NCBI GenBank assembly: GCA_001898465.1
Contig: MKTX01000001.1
Coordinates: 248,001-312,000, forward strand
From: Sphingobacteriales bacterium 39-19
GTDB lineage: Bacteria > Bacteroidota > Bacteroidia > Chitinophagales > Chitinophagaceae
Direction: 5' to 3'
DNA length: 64,000 nucleotides
The position numbers were made by a program, and so were the translations under genes. Positions 42,427-52,512 of this stretch are shown here, one piece after another. Each line of letters opens with the position of its first letter. The first letter of the stretch is position 1. The notes under the pieces are model-generated. The model had not been told where the DNA came from. It searched no databases and saw only the letters and a program-made list of their open reading frames with translations.

Positions 42427-43209
42427 TTACTCTTTTTCAATTTTCATCTCCGTATCAATGCTACGGGTGTAATCAGCCTGTGGTACAGGGCCTGAACATA
42501 ATGCTGCATTGCCTTGAACACCGGCAGCATCGTTTTGTTCAGATTGCTGGGTTAAGAATTCATTTACCGCGGCATCATAACCAAAATCATTTTCTAATGC
42601 AATGAATAAGGCTTTTAGGCAATACTGGTAAATGAGCCTATATTGTTGAGAGCTTTCCAGCAAAATTTTCTGGTGCTTCTTATATACAACATCTTTTTTT
42701 TGTACCCTGTCAGTTGAAAACTCATCCTTCATCTTCAGCACGGCGGGTATTAAGAGGCGGGTGGTAAGCTCACATCGCATACTATCATCTTTCATTTTAG
42801 GGAGCAGGTTCAAAATATTGGGTAAATGATCTGCCAATTCGGTATGGCAGGGGTTACCTGCCATCTTGTGCTCGGTATTAAGATTTACCAGTAACTGGCC
42901 TCTTTTATAATCTTCTCCAAAAAGGATAAACCCGATATCCAGGGTGGTAATGGCCTGCAAATCGAAAGAGCGCAGGAAAAGTTCTTGTATATCTGACAAT
43001 GTGCAGGATTGGGTAAACTTTACAAAAGGTTCAAGTGCTGCAGCGGCTTCGGGTAATACTTCTACCAGGTGATCATAAATATCCAGCACTCTTTTTTTAT
43101 ACCCTTCATTAGCTGGATATATAAAAAGATCTGCAAACTGTCTGTAGTCAACCAGGTATGGATAAGTAATACCTGCATCCCCTGTATTGATTCCTAATGT
43201 ATTTCCCAT
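42427..43209 (-). CDS. narJ: Nitrate reductase assembly chaperone NarJ
   Basis: NarJ binds apo-NarG and helps Moco insertion before membrane attachment. The 260-residue protein shows the TorD/NarJ-type helical domain with LFLRSFDLQAITTLDIGFIL and LFGEDYKRGQLLVNLN. The C-terminal 40 residues are low complexity. Position between narH and narI is canonical. Confidence 0.92.
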   Translation of the reverse strand: MGNTLGINTGDAGITYPYLVDYRQFADLFIYPANEGYKKRVLDIYDHLVEVLPEAAAALEPFVKFTQSCTLSDIQELFLRSFDLQAITTLDIGFILFGEDYKRGQLLVNLNTEHKMAGNPCHTELADHLPNILNLLPKMKDDSMRCELTTRLLIPAVLKMKDEFSTDRVQKKDVVYKKHQKILLESSQQYRLIYQYCLKALFIALENDFGYDAAVNEFLTQQSEQNDAAGVQGNAALCSGPVPQADYTRSIDTEMKIEKE

Positions 43210-43247
43210 GCTGTAATTATTAATTTATTTTACTTACTGGTTCATTA

Positions 43248-44798
43248 TTAAATCCCCCGTTTCACTTTTCCCTTAATACCAAAGCCTGCTTCGCCCTTGG
43301 CATCGCCGGTGAAGTCCATCATTTCAATAGCCTGTTCACGGTGTGCGGCGGGAATTACAAATCGTTCTTCAAACTTGGGTAGTGAAGTGAGTGCATAAAT
43401 AGCATCGGCCACGGCTGCTGTTAAGCCTGCATCGGCCAATGTAGCATCAGCTTTTTCATCGCTTACATCTCCCACCGTTACCCTGCGGCGATGGATACGC
43501 ACGGCTAATAATTTTTTCCATTTATCCTTTACGATCTCTTCATCGCCTGCACTAAACAAACTGGCGATATACTTCAGCGGAAAACGAATTTCATCTAATG
43601 TACCCCAGAGTTCTTTGGTGCTGGTATCGTACAACCAGTTGTCGTCCCATTTTTTTGCAATAGGATCCATTTTATCCTGCTGATCTTTATTATCTACTTT
43701 TTTTACAGTAGCCATTACCGGCAGCAGCGGGGGTACGTAAAACAACATGGGCAATGTGCGGAACTCCGGATGTAAGGGTAGCGCCAATCCCCATTCCTTT
43801 ACAAATTTATATACCGGTGAAAACTGTGCTGCATGAATGGTAGAATCGGCAACGCCATTCATTTTGGCTGCACGTATCACCTCTTTATCAAAGGGATCCA
43901 GGATAAGGTCAAGCTGGTTATTAATAAGGTCTTTGTCATCGCCATGCACGGCAGATTCAATTTTATCTGCATCATATAATAATACCCCCAGGTACCTTAT
44001 TCTTCCTACACAGGAGTGCATACAGGCTGGAGCCAGCCCGGCTTCGATACGGGGATAACAAAGAATACATTTTTCTGATTTGCCGGTGTACCAGTTGTAA
44101 TATGATTTTTTGTATGGACATGCTGTTACGCACATTCTCCAGGCACGGCACACTTCCTGGTTAATTAATACAACGCCATCTTCTCCTCTTTTATAAATAG
44201 CTCCCGAAGGGCAGGAGGCAACACAAGCCGGGTTTAAGCAATGATTGCAAATGCGGGGGAGATAAAAGAATGCCATCTTTTCTAACTGGAACATTACCTC
44301 CTGCTCTTCGGGAGAAATGTTTTTCATATTTGGATCGTTGCGGGCAAAGTCGGGCGTGCCACTGAGATCATCATCCCAGTTGGGGCCCATTTTTATATCA
44401 ATTGGTTTTCCTGTAATTAATGAAACGGGCCTGGCAGTAGGCTGGTCATCCCCTTCGGGAGATTCTATCAGGTCTAAATATTTATAAGTAAAGGGTTCAT
44501 AGTAATCATCAATAATGGGCAGATTGGGGTTGTAAAATATATTGGTGAGGCCCCGTCTTTTGCCGGCACCTTTCAGGGAAACTTTTCCGTTTTTCTTTTC
44601 CCATCCGCCCCTGTAAATTTCCTGGTCTTCCCATTTGGTAGGATAGCCGGTACCTGGCTTCGTTTCTACATTGTTCCACCACATATATTCTGCTCCCTTT
44701 CTATCGGTCCAGATATTTTTACAGGCAATGGAACAGGTGTGGCAACCAATACACTTATCCAAGTGAAAAACCATTGCAATTTGTGAACGAACGTCCAT
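43248..44798 (-). CDS. narH: Respiratory nitrate reductase beta subunit NarH
   Basis: NarH carries one [3Fe-4S] and three [4Fe-4S] clusters from NarI to NarG. Cys motifs are in order: CIGCHTCSIACKNIW; CNHCLNPACVASCP; CRAWRMCVTACPYKKSYYNW, whose Trp replaces a Cys as in the [3Fe-4S] site; and CILCYPRIEAGLAPACMHSC followed by VGRIRYLGVLLYDAD. At 516 residues the length is normal. A spacer of about 95 bp with a heptamer repeat separates it from narG. Confidence 0.97.
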   Translation of the reverse strand: MDVRSQIAMVFHLDKCIGCHTCSIACKNIWTDRKGAEYMWWNNVETKPGTGYPTKWEDQEIYRGGWEKKNGKVSLKGAGKRRGLTNIFYNPNLPIIDDYYEPFTYKYLDLIESPEGDDQPTARPVSLITGKPIDIKMGPNWDDDLSGTPDFARNDPNMKNISPEEQEVMFQLEKMAFFYLPRICNHCLNPACVASCPSGAIYKRGEDGVVLINQEVCRAWRMCVTACPYKKSYYNWYTGKSEKCILCYPRIEAGLAPACMHSCVGRIRYLGVLLYDADKIESAVHGDDKDLINNQLDLILDPFDKEVIRAAKMNGVADSTIHAAQFSPVYKFVKEWGLALPLHPEFRTLPMLFYVPPLLPVMATVKKVDNKDQQDKMDPIAKKWDDNWLYDTSTKELWGTLDEIRFPLKYIASLFSAGDEEIVKDKWKKLLAVRIHRRRVTVGDVSDEKADATLADAGLTAAVADAIYALTSLPKFEERFVIPAAHREQAIEMMDFTGDAKGEAGFGIKGKVKRGI

Positions 44799-44855
44799 AA
44801 TTTATGATTTATGAATTATTATTTTTAGATTTCTCATAGCAATTTTTCAAACTCG

Positions 44856-44890
44856 TAATTCCCAATTCTTAATTCCTAATTTTTAATTTT
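44856..44890. repeat. Five-copy 7-bp tandem repeat (TAATTYY) between narG and narH
   Basis: Five consecutive heptamers read TAATTCC, CAATTCT, TAATTCC, TAATTTT, TAATTTT, just beyond the narG stop codon. It is probably a slipped-strand microsatellite; AT-rich RNA here could affect narG/narH processing. Confidence 0.6.
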
Positions 44891-44894
44891 AAAA

Positions 44895-47800
44895 CTACCA
44901 TACCAGTTTTTCCATTTTCTTTACAATAACATGGGTATCTCTCTGAGGAGCTACGGGGCCCCAGTAATTAAAGTGATAAGAGAATTGACCATAACCTCCA
45001 TTCAGATAATTAGGTTTAAGATGGATGCGGGTAACACTATTGTGTCCGCCACCCCGCCTGTTGCCCCTCAATTGTGATTTGGGAATGCCTACTGTTCTTT
45101 CCGGCACATGATATACTATACAAACACCCGGCGGGATTCTTGAACTTACACAGGCCCTTGTTACATACACGCCATGATCATTATGTACCTCTACCCAATC
45201 GTTGTCTTTTATGCCCAGCTTTTCAGCATCCGTTTCACTTAGCCAACAAGGTTCGCAACCACGGGACAGCGTCAGCATCCGCAGGTTTTCCATATAAGTA
45301 GAATGGATATGCCATTTACCATGCGGAGTAAGATAATTAAGTGCCAGTGCATCTCCTTTTTTCCAGGTTTCTCTTAAGTCGCCATATACTTCGGGGCATG
45401 GTGCCGGTTTAAAAGTGGGCAAATGTTCGCCATAAGCGATATACAATTCCTGGTCGAGATAAAAATGCTGCCTTCCGGTTAATGTTCGCCAGGGCACAAG
45501 CCGTTCTACATTGTATGTATAAGCGGCATACGCCCTTCCATCATTCATTAAGCCCGACCATACTGGTGATGTATTATAGCGATGTGGCCGGGTAAGTAAA
45601 TCGGCATAGCGGATTCTTACATCTTTACTACCTGCAGAAAGATCGGCAAGCACCAGCCCCGTTTTCTTTTCCATATACTGGTACGCTTTTTCTGTAAGCT
45701 TACCATTGGTTAATGTAGAAAGATGAAGCACTGCATTGGCTGCCCATTCATCTTCCTGTATAGAGGGCAGTATTTTGTTTTGAAATTCCCGGTGATGAAA
45801 ATGATGTGAGTGGCACATTTCATCATATTCTTCCTGGCAGGGATAATGATTTCCATGCGCCCCCAGCCCGCTGTTCCGGATGCCTTCACCAAGTGTGATG
45901 AATTTTTCGTAGAGTAAGGTATAATCTCTTTCTACCACAGTAAGTTTGTGCATGGATTTACCGGGAATAGCCTCACACTCTCCCTGATACCAGTCTTTAA
46001 TAACAGGCTGTGTAATTTCATCGGGGGTATCGTGGCTCAGTGGTGTTGCCACAATATCTTTTTGTACTTCAGAAAAATATTTTTTTGAAAGTTCGCTGGT
46101 AACTCTTGCTACATTTTTAAAAATATCCCAATCGGTTTTTGATTCCCATACCGGTGCAATGGCCTGGCCCAGCGGATGAATGAACGAATGCATATCGGTA
46201 CTGTTCAAATCAGCTTTTTCGTACCAGGATGCAGCAGGCAATACAATATCTGAATAGAGTGCTGAAGAGTCCATTCTAAAATTAAGATCAACCACCAGGT
46301 CTAATTTTCCTTCGGGTGCAATATCATGCCATACCACTTCTTCTGGTTTTTCATCTGCATCTTTTGCAATCGCATTATTGTGTGTGCCCAGGTAATGCTT
46401 TAAGGCATACTCATGCCCTTTCATGCTGGCCAGTATGGCATTGCCCCGCCAGATATACCAAACCCGGGGATAATTTTCTTCGGCATCGGGATCGCTTACT
46501 GAATATTTTAATTCTTTCGATTTTAATTTATTCAATACAAAGGTTTTGATCTCCTCATCTGTTTTGGCTCCGTTTGCAGCAGCTTGTTTTGTAAGCTCCA
46601 GCGTATTTTCATTAAACTGCGGATAAAAAGGCATCCACCCGTTTCTTACTGATGTAAAAATGGTATCTGCAACATGTTTATCTGTCCATTTATTTTCATG
46701 AACCGTATTGTATTTGGAGTAGTGCCCGTCATAACGGTATTGGCAGGTATTAATATAATGCCAAATGGGCGCTTGCTGCAATCTTGATGCGGGCACCCAG
46801 TCTTTAGCAAATGAGATAGCGCCCCAGGATTCAACAGGAGCGAGCTTTTCCTGGCCTACGTAGTGATTAAGGCCTCCCCCGTTTTTACCTACGCAACCGG
46901 TCATCATGAGTGCCATGGCACCAGCACGATACGTAAGGTTTTGATGATACCAGTGGTTAATACCGGCACCTATTATGATCATGCATTTTCCCTTTGTGGC
47001 CATTGCAGTATCGGCCCATTCACGGGCAAACTGGATAATGGTTTTAGAATCAATACCGGTAAATATTTCCTGCCAGGCGGGTGTATAAGCCTGGTCAGTA
47101 TCTGTATAATCTTTGGGATAGCTGCCGCCCAGGTTCCTGTTAACACCATATTGTGCCATCATTAAATCATACACTGTTGTTACCGGCACTTTTCCATTTA
47201 CTGTATCCAGCCATTGCACAGGAACTCCCCGGTTTGCTTTTTTTGCCAGCCCAAACTCGGTGAATTCAACCTGTAAGATTTCGTCTTTTTTATTCAACAG
47301 GGTGAGTACGGGATCATAGTTTTTATCGGATTCACCACATTCATATTTCATATTCCATTTGCCCCCGTTTTTATCCCAGCGGTAGCCCATGGTTCCTTTA
47401 GGAGAAACATATTCTCCGCTTGCTTCATCAATGCTTAAAAATTTCCAGTCTCCATTTTCAATGTCTTTCCATTTGGGTAGTTCATTGGCACGAACCATCC
47501 TGCCCGGGGTAAACACATCTCCCGCTTTATCGAGATGCACCAGCATGGGGCTGTCGGTATATTTTTTTACATAATCAATAAAGAAAGGCGTTTGTTTTTC
47601 ATAATGGTATTCTTTAAGAATAATATGAGTTACCGCCATCCATAAAGCGCCATCACTTCCGGCATGATTGGGTATCCACTGATCGGCATATTTACATACC
47701 TGGCTGAAATCGGGTGAGAATACAACGGCTTTCGTACCGTTGTGGCGTGATTCTGCAAAAAAATGACAATCGGGAGTACGGGTCATGTTGAGGTTAGCGC

Positions 47801-48512
47801 CCATATCCGCAATCATTTTTGCATTGTACCAATCTGCACTTTCACATACATCGGTTTGTTCTCCCCATATTTCAGGAAAAGCCGGTGGCAGATCGCAATA
47901 CCAATCGTAAAAACTTAAATTCACACCCCCAAAAAGTTGTAAAAACCTGGCGCCGGCAGCATAACTAAGCATCGACATAGCAGGGATTGGTGAAAAACCG
48001 ATTACACGATCGGGACCATATTTTTTTGCGGTGTAAATATTTGCAACGGCCATTATTTCAAGTGCTTCATCCCAACTTGCCCGCCGGAACCCCCCTTTGC
48101 CCCTTGCCTTTTGATAGCGTTTTCGTTTACTCTCATTATTCTGAATATTTTCCCAGGCTTTTAATGGGTTACCACCTGCTTTTTCTTTTTCTTCTCTAAA
48201 AAAATCTAATAAAACGCCACGAATAAGCGGATACTTGATACGCAAAGGGCTATAGAGATACCAGGAATAGGAAATTCCACGCTGGCATCCCCGGGGTTCA
48301 TAAGGTGGTAACTGGTCTTCCAGCAGGGGATAATCTAACTGCTGCGTTTCCCAAACTACAATTCCTTCTTTTACGTGTATGGCCCAGGAGCATCCGCCTG
48401 TACAATTTACACCATGCGTACTGCGTACAATACGATCGTGCTGGAAACGGTTGCGGTAAAACTCTTCCCATTTGCGGGTTTTGGGGGAGATGATGTCTTC
48501 GATCCAACTCAT
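44895..48512 (-). CDS. narG: Respiratory nitrate reductase alpha subunit NarG
   Basis: NarG is the Mo-bisMGD catalytic subunit reducing nitrate to nitrite. The FS0 cluster site is [12 protein letters not shown] plus the later CQRG, with a His first ligand as in E. coli NarG. The molybdenum-ligand Asp is in [12 protein letters not shown], followed by [15 protein letters not shown]. The N-terminus [19 protein letters not shown] lacks a twin-arginine signal, so the subunit should be cytoplasmic. At 1205 residues it is slightly shorter than E. coli NarG. Two cytochrome c genes precede it. Confidence 0.97.
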   Translation of the reverse strand: MSWIEDIISPKTRKWEEFYRNRFQHDRIVRSTHGVNCTGGCSWAIHVKEGIVVWETQQLDYPLLEDQLPPYEPRGCQRGISYSWYLYSPLRIKYPLIRGVLLDFFREEKEKAGGNPLKAWENIQNNESKRKRYQKARGKGGFRRASWDEALEIMAVANIYTAKKYGPDRVIGFSPIPAMSMLSYAAGARFLQLFGGVNLSFYDWYCDLPPAFPEIWGEQTDVCESADWYNAKMIADMGANLNMTRTPDCHFFAESRHNGTKAVVFSPDFSQVCKYADQWIPNHAGSDGALWMAVTHIILKEYHYEKQTPFFIDYVKKYTDSPMLVHLDKAGDVFTPGRMVRANELPKWKDIENGDWKFLSIDEASGEYVSPKGTMGYRWDKNGGKWNMKYECGESDKNYDPVLTLLNKKDEILQVEFTEFGLAKKANRGVPVQWLDTVNGKVPVTTVYDLMMAQYGVNRNLGGSYPKDYTDTDQAYTPAWQEIFTGIDSKTIIQFAREWADTAMATKGKCMIIIGAGINHWYHQNLTYRAGAMALMMTGCVGKNGGGLNHYVGQEKLAPVESWGAISFAKDWVPASRLQQAPIWHYINTCQYRYDGHYSKYNTVHENKWTDKHVADTIFTSVRNGWMPFYPQFNENTLELTKQAAANGAKTDEEIKTFVLNKLKSKELKYSVSDPDAEENYPRVWYIWRGNAILASMKGHEYALKHYLGTHNNAIAKDADEKPEEVVWHDIAPEGKLDLVVDLNFRMDSSALYSDIVLPAASWYEKADLNSTDMHSFIHPLGQAIAPVWESKTDWDIFKNVARVTSELSKKYFSEVQKDIVATPLSHDTPDEITQPVIKDWYQGECEAIPGKSMHKLTVVERDYTLLYEKFITLGEGIRNSGLGAHGNHYPCQEEYDEMCHSHHFHHREFQNKILPSIQEDEWAANAVLHLSTLTNGKLTEKAYQYMEKKTGLVLADLSAGSKDVRIRYADLLTRPHRYNTSPVWSGLMNDGRAYAAYTYNVERLVPWRTLTGRQHFYLDQELYIAYGEHLPTFKPAPCPEVYGDLRETWKKGDALALNYLTPHGKWHIHSTYMENLRMLTLSRGCEPCWLSETDAEKLGIKDNDWVEVHNDHGVYVTRACVSSRIPPGVCIVYHVPERTVGIPKSQLRGNRRGGGHNSVTRIHLKPNYLNGGYGQFSYHFNYWGPVAPQRDTHVIVKKMEKLVW

Positions 48513-48568
48513 GATCTTACTATTTTAATAATTGAAATTTTTTACTGGTTGAATTCATTTTTAAAATG

Positions 48569-49102
48569 TCAGGCAGACTTAACTTGTTGTCTTTTAAAAA
48601 TGGAATAATTTACCGGCCTTTGTTTTCTTCTTATCCAGAAAAAAGAGAAAAGGATAAGCAAAACGATCACGCCTGCAATGCCCCCTGTCATCATATCTTT
48701 TCCTACCGGGTTTTGGGGTTTAGCGGTAGCTGCCATGGCATCGGCATTTTTTAAAAATGCCATTAAGTTGGCGATCTCGGCATCTGTTAAGGGCCTCCCT
48801 TCATAAGATTTTTGCATTTGCGGAAAAGGCATGCCGGCAATAATTCCTTTCACGCCATCTGCCGATAAACGGGAAACTGCCTGGGTAAGGTCTTTAGCCA
48901 GCCCGCCACCGCTGATAAAGCCTTTCATATCTACATTGTGGCAGGAATTACAAGCCGGCCCATGATTGTAAAACCGGACTTTTCCTACAAATAAATCTTT
49001 CCCTTTTTGAGGATTCCCGGTATCCTGGGCCAAAGCCGGGATGGCGGCAAACATAAGCAGCATCATGCTTATAACAGATAATAGTGAATGCATCTTCATC
49101 AT
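48569..49102 (-). CDS. Membrane-anchored monoheme cytochrome c
   Basis: The 177-residue protein has a signal peptide (residues about 1-26), one heme c site ACNSCH (Cys51, Cys54, His55) in a periplasmic cytochrome-c domain, and a C-terminal membrane helix (MTGGIAGVIVLLILFSFFWI) followed by RRKQR. Second gene of the nar operon, 56 bp upstream of narG. Its likely partner is the preceding cytochrome or the NarI periplasmic side. Confidence 0.85.
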   Translation of the reverse strand: MMKMHSLLSVISMMLLMFAAIPALAQDTGNPQKGKDLFVGKVRFYNHGPACNSCHNVDMKGFISGGGLAKDLTQAVSRLSADGVKGIIAGMPFPQMQKSYEGRPLTDAEIANLMAFLKNADAMAATAKPQNPVGKDMMTGGIAGVIVLLILFSFFWIRRKQRPVNYSIFKRQQVKSA

Positions 49103-49206
49103 GCTTTCAGTTTAAAAATTAAGATAACCTATATAGAAAATCATTTAAACAAATGATCGAACTGCGAACCCCGAAAAGAAAATAATGACAAGCGCCATTA
49201 TCTTCA

Positions 49207-49770
49207 TTAGAAGAACGATTTGTTACTGCTATAATAATCTTTAATAGTCTCTGTTAAGCCCTTGTTTACCCTTGCCAAAAACACGATAACCAGTAACATG
49301 ATGAAAATAACCGCTAATAAAAGGATATTAGTAGTTGTAAAAAATGATGCGGAAGCTTTTCCAGTCTGTTGGTCTGTTTGCTGAGAGGTTACAGCAGGTA
49401 CACTAGCGGTAGGCGCCGTACTTGCGGTATTTATATATGCGATAATATTTTTAACAACGGCATCGGTAGCAGTAGGCTGGTCTGGCATTACCATATGGTT
49501 AAATGCCTGGAATAATGAATCCGCATATTTATCACCGCTTTTTATTACAGTTTGCGAAGATTTTACAAATTTCAGGATCCATTCTTCAGGCCTTCTTTGC
49601 AACAGGTTAGCCAGGTCGGGGCCTATTAATTTACCTTTACCAATGGTATGACAGGCCGTACAATTTTGTTTAAAAAAGCTTTCGCCGGCTACAGCATCTT
49701 GCGCATTTACATCAATAGAAATAAAAATCAGTATTGATGCCAGAACGAGGGAGAATAAATATCTATTCAT
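49207..49770 (-). CDS. Membrane-anchored monoheme cytochrome c (first gene of the nar operon)
   Basis: The 187-residue protein has a signal peptide ending near VNAQ, heme c motif NCTACH (Cys37, Cys40, His41) with GPDLANLLQRRPEEWI and probable axial Met in HMVMPDQ. A Thr/Gln-rich linker precedes a C-terminal membrane helix (ILLLAVIFIMLLVIVFLA). It shares this layout with the next gene. Role as an electron carrier for Nar or for Nir/Nor is inferred. Confidence 0.85.
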   Translation of the reverse strand: MNRYLFSLVLASILIFISIDVNAQDAVAGESFFKQNCTACHTIGKGKLIGPDLANLLQRRPEEWILKFVKSSQTVIKSGDKYADSLFQAFNHMVMPDQPTATDAVVKNIIAYINTASTAPTASVPAVTSQQTDQQTGKASASFFTTTNILLLAVIFIMLLVIVFLARVNKGLTETIKDYYSSNKSFF

Positions 49771-49820
49771 AAAACAAAATCAGTTTTTAATTAAATATTG
49801 TAACTCTTATTCCTTGTTTT

Positions 49821-49835
49821 TGCAGATGGTCTGCA
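49821..49835. promoter_or_regulatory. Dyad TGCAGA-TGG-TCTGCA near the nar start
   Basis: A perfect 6-3-6 inverted repeat about 50-65 bp upstream of the first nar-operon codon. Its right arm overlaps the -7-like CAAAATAT (49834-49841), a typical repressor-site position. Confidence 0.4.
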
Positions 49836-49878
49836 AAATATTTTTATGACCTGCCGAAATACCTTATTAAATATTTCT

Positions 49879-49892
49879 GGATAAAGTTATCC
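49879..49892. promoter_or_regulatory. Dyad GGATAA-AG-TTATCC upstream of nar
   Basis: A perfect 6-2-6 inverted repeat whose right arm runs into ATCCTTAATTA (49889-49899), a sequence also found in the nirK upstream dyad at 26780-26790. Confidence 0.4.
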
Positions 49893-49932
49893 TTAATTAT
49901 GGATCTACAAAATATTTTTGAGGAAAAAAAAC

Positions 49933-49946
49933 ATGATTAAAATCAT
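49933..49946. promoter_or_regulatory. CRP/FNR-like dyad ATGAT-TAAA-ATCAT upstream of nar
   Basis: Half-sites and spacer length are identical to the site at 26750-26763 before the nirK operon. It lies about 165 bp from the nar start and about 40 bp upstream of the thioesterase -7 box, so either gene may be the target. Confidence 0.45.
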
Positions 49947-49984
49947 ATTTAAGCCTTTTGTATCCTTATTCAGAACCGGCTGAT

Positions 49985-49992
49985 TACTTTTG
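49985..49992 (+). promoter_or_regulatory. -7 promoter element of the thioesterase gene
   Basis: TACTTTTG matches TAnnTTTG exactly. A TTTG at 49957-49960 is 24 bp upstream, longer than the usual 18-21, so the -33 element is uncertain. The ATG is 77 bp downstream. Confidence 0.45.
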
Positions 49993-50068
49993 CAGAGTTG
50001 TATATTTTACGGCAAATGTCCGTATCCTGTTGCCTTAAAAGATATTTTGGAAATGATAAAAATATAAA

Positions 50069-50536
50069 ATGAATCAAAAAAAAAGTAAACGTCCATCAGC
50101 ATCACAGGTAAAGAAAACTGAAGTAGTATGCCCCAATGATACCAACCCTATGGGCCTGTTACAAGGGGGCCGGCTGGTAGAGTGGATGGATATTGCGGCA
50201 GCTGTATGTGCCCAAACACACGCTGAAAAAATTTGTGTAACCGCTTCTATAAACCAGGTTGATTTTAATAAAGCGGCTAATGTAGGAGATATAATTACGA
50301 TTACCGCCACCATCACCAGGGCCTTTAGCAGTTCCATGGAAATTTTCGTACAGGCCTATGCACGAAAAGTATTGGAAGGGAAAAAATACCTTATCAGCGA
50401 AGCCTATTTCAATTTTGTAGCACTGGATGAAAACGGGAAGACCACATCTGTAATCCCGGTATTACCAGGTACAGCTATAGAAAAAAAGAATTTTGAAGAA
50501 GCTTTACAAAGAAAGAAAAAAAGAAGCTACCTCTAA
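50069..50536 (+). CDS. Acyl-CoA thioesterase (hotdog fold)
   Basis: The 155-residue protein matches the cytosolic acyl-CoA hydrolase type of hotdog thioesterase: NPMGLLQGGRLVEWMDIAAA holds the catalytic Asn/Asp region, followed by TASINQVDFNKAANVGDIIT and MEIFVQAYARKV. It should hydrolyse acyl-CoA thioesters; chain-length preference is not readable. It diverges from the nar operon, which is probably chance. Confidence 0.9.
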   Translation: MNQKKSKRPSASQVKKTEVVCPNDTNPMGLLQGGRLVEWMDIAAAVCAQTHAEKICVTASINQVDFNKAANVGDIITITATITRAFSSSMEIFVQAYARKVLEGKKYLISEAYFNFVALDENGKTTSVIPVLPGTAIEKKNFEEALQRKKKRSYL

Positions 50537-50690
50537 TTATGAATTAAAAGTCATTTCGTCTGCCGCCTTTAATAGGATATTCAGTACAAATAACTCACTC
50601 AGTAAGTTCCTTTTATAACAAAATAAAATATTAAGGAAGGGGCGCATCCTATAGGCATGATAATTTTATTTTATTTACTAATATATTTTT

Positions 50691-50721
50691 ATTGTTTATC
50701 AATAATTATTTATTACTTTTG
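50691..50721 (+). promoter_or_regulatory. Promoter of the DUF2975/XRE operon
   Basis: ATTG at 50691-50694, 19 bp, then TACTTTTG at 50714-50721. This nearly matches the TTTG/TAnnTTTG consensus and lies 24 bp before the ATG. Confidence 0.55.
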
Positions 50722-50745
50722 TTTTTATTAAAAATTAAACATTGT

Positions 50746-51288
50746 ATGGAAATTAAAGTTGAAACAAAGCAAATTCTTAAAGTATTGCACATAATCTCAT
50801 GGATCATATTCGTGGGTTTATGTATTGAAGCAGGTAGTTTTATATATAATGCCATTTCTACTTATTTCATGAATCCCAGAAATGCCAGCTATTTTCAATT
50901 ATCAAACTTGTATGAATATGATAGCGGGTATTTCTACATAGAAATATTATTGATGACGATTGTTGGTGTTTTAAAAGCGATCCTGTTTTATATCATCGTA
51001 AAATTTTTACAGGATAAGAAACTTAATTTTATGCAACCCTTTACCGTTTACATGAAGCGGTTTATTTTTACACTCACTTATCTTGGCCTTGGCATCGGTT
51101 TGTTTTGTGTATGGGGTGCAAAATATAGAGAGTGGTTCATGCAGCAGGAAGTAAAGATGCCGGATGTACAAACACTTAATATCGGTGGAGCTGATGTATG
51201 GTTGTTTATGGGGATTACTTTATTTATCATTGCACAAATCTTTAAGAGAGGTATCGAAATTCAATCAGAAAATGAATTAACTGTATAA
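50746..51288 (+). CDS. DUF2975 family membrane protein
   Basis: The 180-residue protein has four membrane helices and the layout of DUF2975: ILKVLHIISWIIFVGLCIEA, a second helix, a third, and WLFMGITLFIIAQIFKRGIE, which ends the family just ahead of a Cro-type regulator. ATG 50746 is chosen because the promoter lies at 50691-50721; a TTG at 50692 would start inside the promoter. Function unknown. The XRE gene starts 3 bp later. Confidence 0.8.
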   Translation: MEIKVETKQILKVLHIISWIIFVGLCIEAGSFIYNAISTYFMNPRNASYFQLSNLYEYDSGYFYIEILLMTIVGVLKAILFYIIVKFLQDKKLNFMQPFTVYMKRFIFTLTYLGLGIGLFCVWGAKYREWFMQQEVKMPDVQTLNIGGADVWLFMGITLFIIAQIFKRGIEIQSENELTV

Positions 51289-51291
51289 GGC

Positions 51292-51519
51292 ATGTCAATA
51301 ATAGTAAACTTAGATGTGATGATGGCGAGAAGGAAAATGTCATTAAATGAACTCTCAGAAAAAGTGGACCTCACATTATCGAACCTTTCTATTTTAAAGA
51401 CAGGTAAAGCAAAAGCCATTCGCTTTAGTACATTAGATGCCATTTGTAAAGCTTTAGATTGCCAGCCGGGTGATTTATTTGAATTTGAACAGCTCAAAAA
51501 AAGAAATCCCGGCAAATAA
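51292..51519 (+). CDS. Small XRE/Cro-type helix-turn-helix regulator
   Basis: A 75-residue HTH protein: NLDVMMARRKMSLNELSEKV, LTLSNLSILKTGKAKAIRF and LDAICKALDCQPGDLFEFE fit the HTH_26/YozG type that commonly follows a DUF2975 gene. It probably regulates its own two-gene operon. The ligand or signal is unknown. Confidence 0.9.
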   Translation: MSIIVNLDVMMARRKMSLNELSEKVDLTLSNLSILKTGKAKAIRFSTLDAICKALDCQPGDLFEFEQLKKRNPGK

Positions 51520-51575
51520 AATTTTAATCGAAGCGATCTCTCATTTCAAACTGAATATAAATTACAAATCATTCA

Positions 51576-52421
51576 ATGAACCTCAAACTAAGTTCTTTCT
51601 GCATGATGCTTACCACTTTTTTTTGTGGAGCAGCTGCCTATGCTCAAAATAGCGACAATTTTGCCGGCCAATACAAATTAGGAACTACGCTTATTATATT
51701 AAAACCTAACAAAACATTTTTATTGCTTGATATGGGTACTTTAATTAAAGGCAATATTCACATAGATAGCTCAACAGGAAAATTAATTCCTTATAAACCC
51801 AAAGATGCATTTGTATTATATGGCAGAACAAATCATTTCATTAAGACAGGCAATACCATTCATTATAGAGGGCCCAGCGAAGCTCCGGTACTCATCAATT
51901 ATAATGATACAAGTAGTTCGCCCAATACATTGAAACCCATTTTTAATCAATACGCCAATTGTATTCCTTTCCCTACCGTTATTCACAATCTCCGCAGTAG
52001 TCCGAAACTTTATGTTACCATAAAAGATAGCGAATCGGTATATACATTTGAAAACAATGAAGGTTATAATGATTTTGTTTTATCCTATATAGAGCCATCA
52101 ACTCCTATTGCCGAACTTTCATTTACCATACTTACTGACGGAGCATCTATCATGATTAAAAATGAAACATTACACAAATTATCAAGCCCTGCGATTTCTG
52201 AAGCAGAAGAGAAAATGCTATTAGGCATGTATGACCGGGATTATCCCGAAACAGACTTTTTTTATTGTAACCCGGCTTATAACATTTTTGAAGAATCCGG
52301 TGTTCATTTATCACAATACAACAAAGTGCAAAATGGCAATGAATATTATTTTTTACATAAAACAATAACAAAAAATGATGACTATAGCAATCCCGGCATT
52401 ATATATGAGTATAAAAAATAA
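51576..52421 (+). CDS. Exported hypothetical protein
   Basis: The 281-residue product has a signal peptide (MNLKLSSFCMMLTTFFCGAA, cleavage near YAQ). The mature part is predicted beta-rich with FAGQYKLGTTLIILKPNKTF at its start, which resembles the lipocalin-like openings of many small Bacteroidota secreted proteins. No family is recognised. Base composition is AT-rich like the preceding DUF2975/XRE genes. Confidence 0.55.
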   Translation: MNLKLSSFCMMLTTFFCGAAAYAQNSDNFAGQYKLGTTLIILKPNKTFLLLDMGTLIKGNIHIDSSTGKLIPYKPKDAFVLYGRTNHFIKTGNTIHYRGPSEAPVLINYNDTSSSPNTLKPIFNQYANCIPFPTVIHNLRSSPKLYVTIKDSESVYTFENNEGYNDFVLSYIEPSTPIAELSFTILTDGASIMIKNETLHKLSSPAISEAEEKMLLGMYDRDYPETDFFYCNPAYNIFEESGVHLSQYNKVQNGNEYYFLHKTITKNDDYSNPGIIYEYKK

Positions 52422-52512
52422 ATGCTATGGTCTTAAAAAATATTCATTATGCAATAGATACGGGTTCGGTATTTCATTTTGAATGTTAGGATGAAGACGC
52501 TAAATAAAATCA

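Larger units (their letters stand above)
49771..50068. other. Regulatory intergenic region between the nar operon and a divergent thioesterase gene
   Basis: About 300 bp with no gene. It contains three dyads (49821-49835, 49879-49892 and 49933-49946), a 15-bp direct repeat with one mismatch (CTRCAAAATATTTTT at 49831-49845 and 49905-49919), and a plus-strand -7 box. The nar -7 box is probably one of the two imperfect CAAAATAT copies. Confidence 0.5.

Noticed and set aside
44856..44890. CRISPR-like array
   Set aside because: Units are 7 bp with no spacers; a microsatellite.
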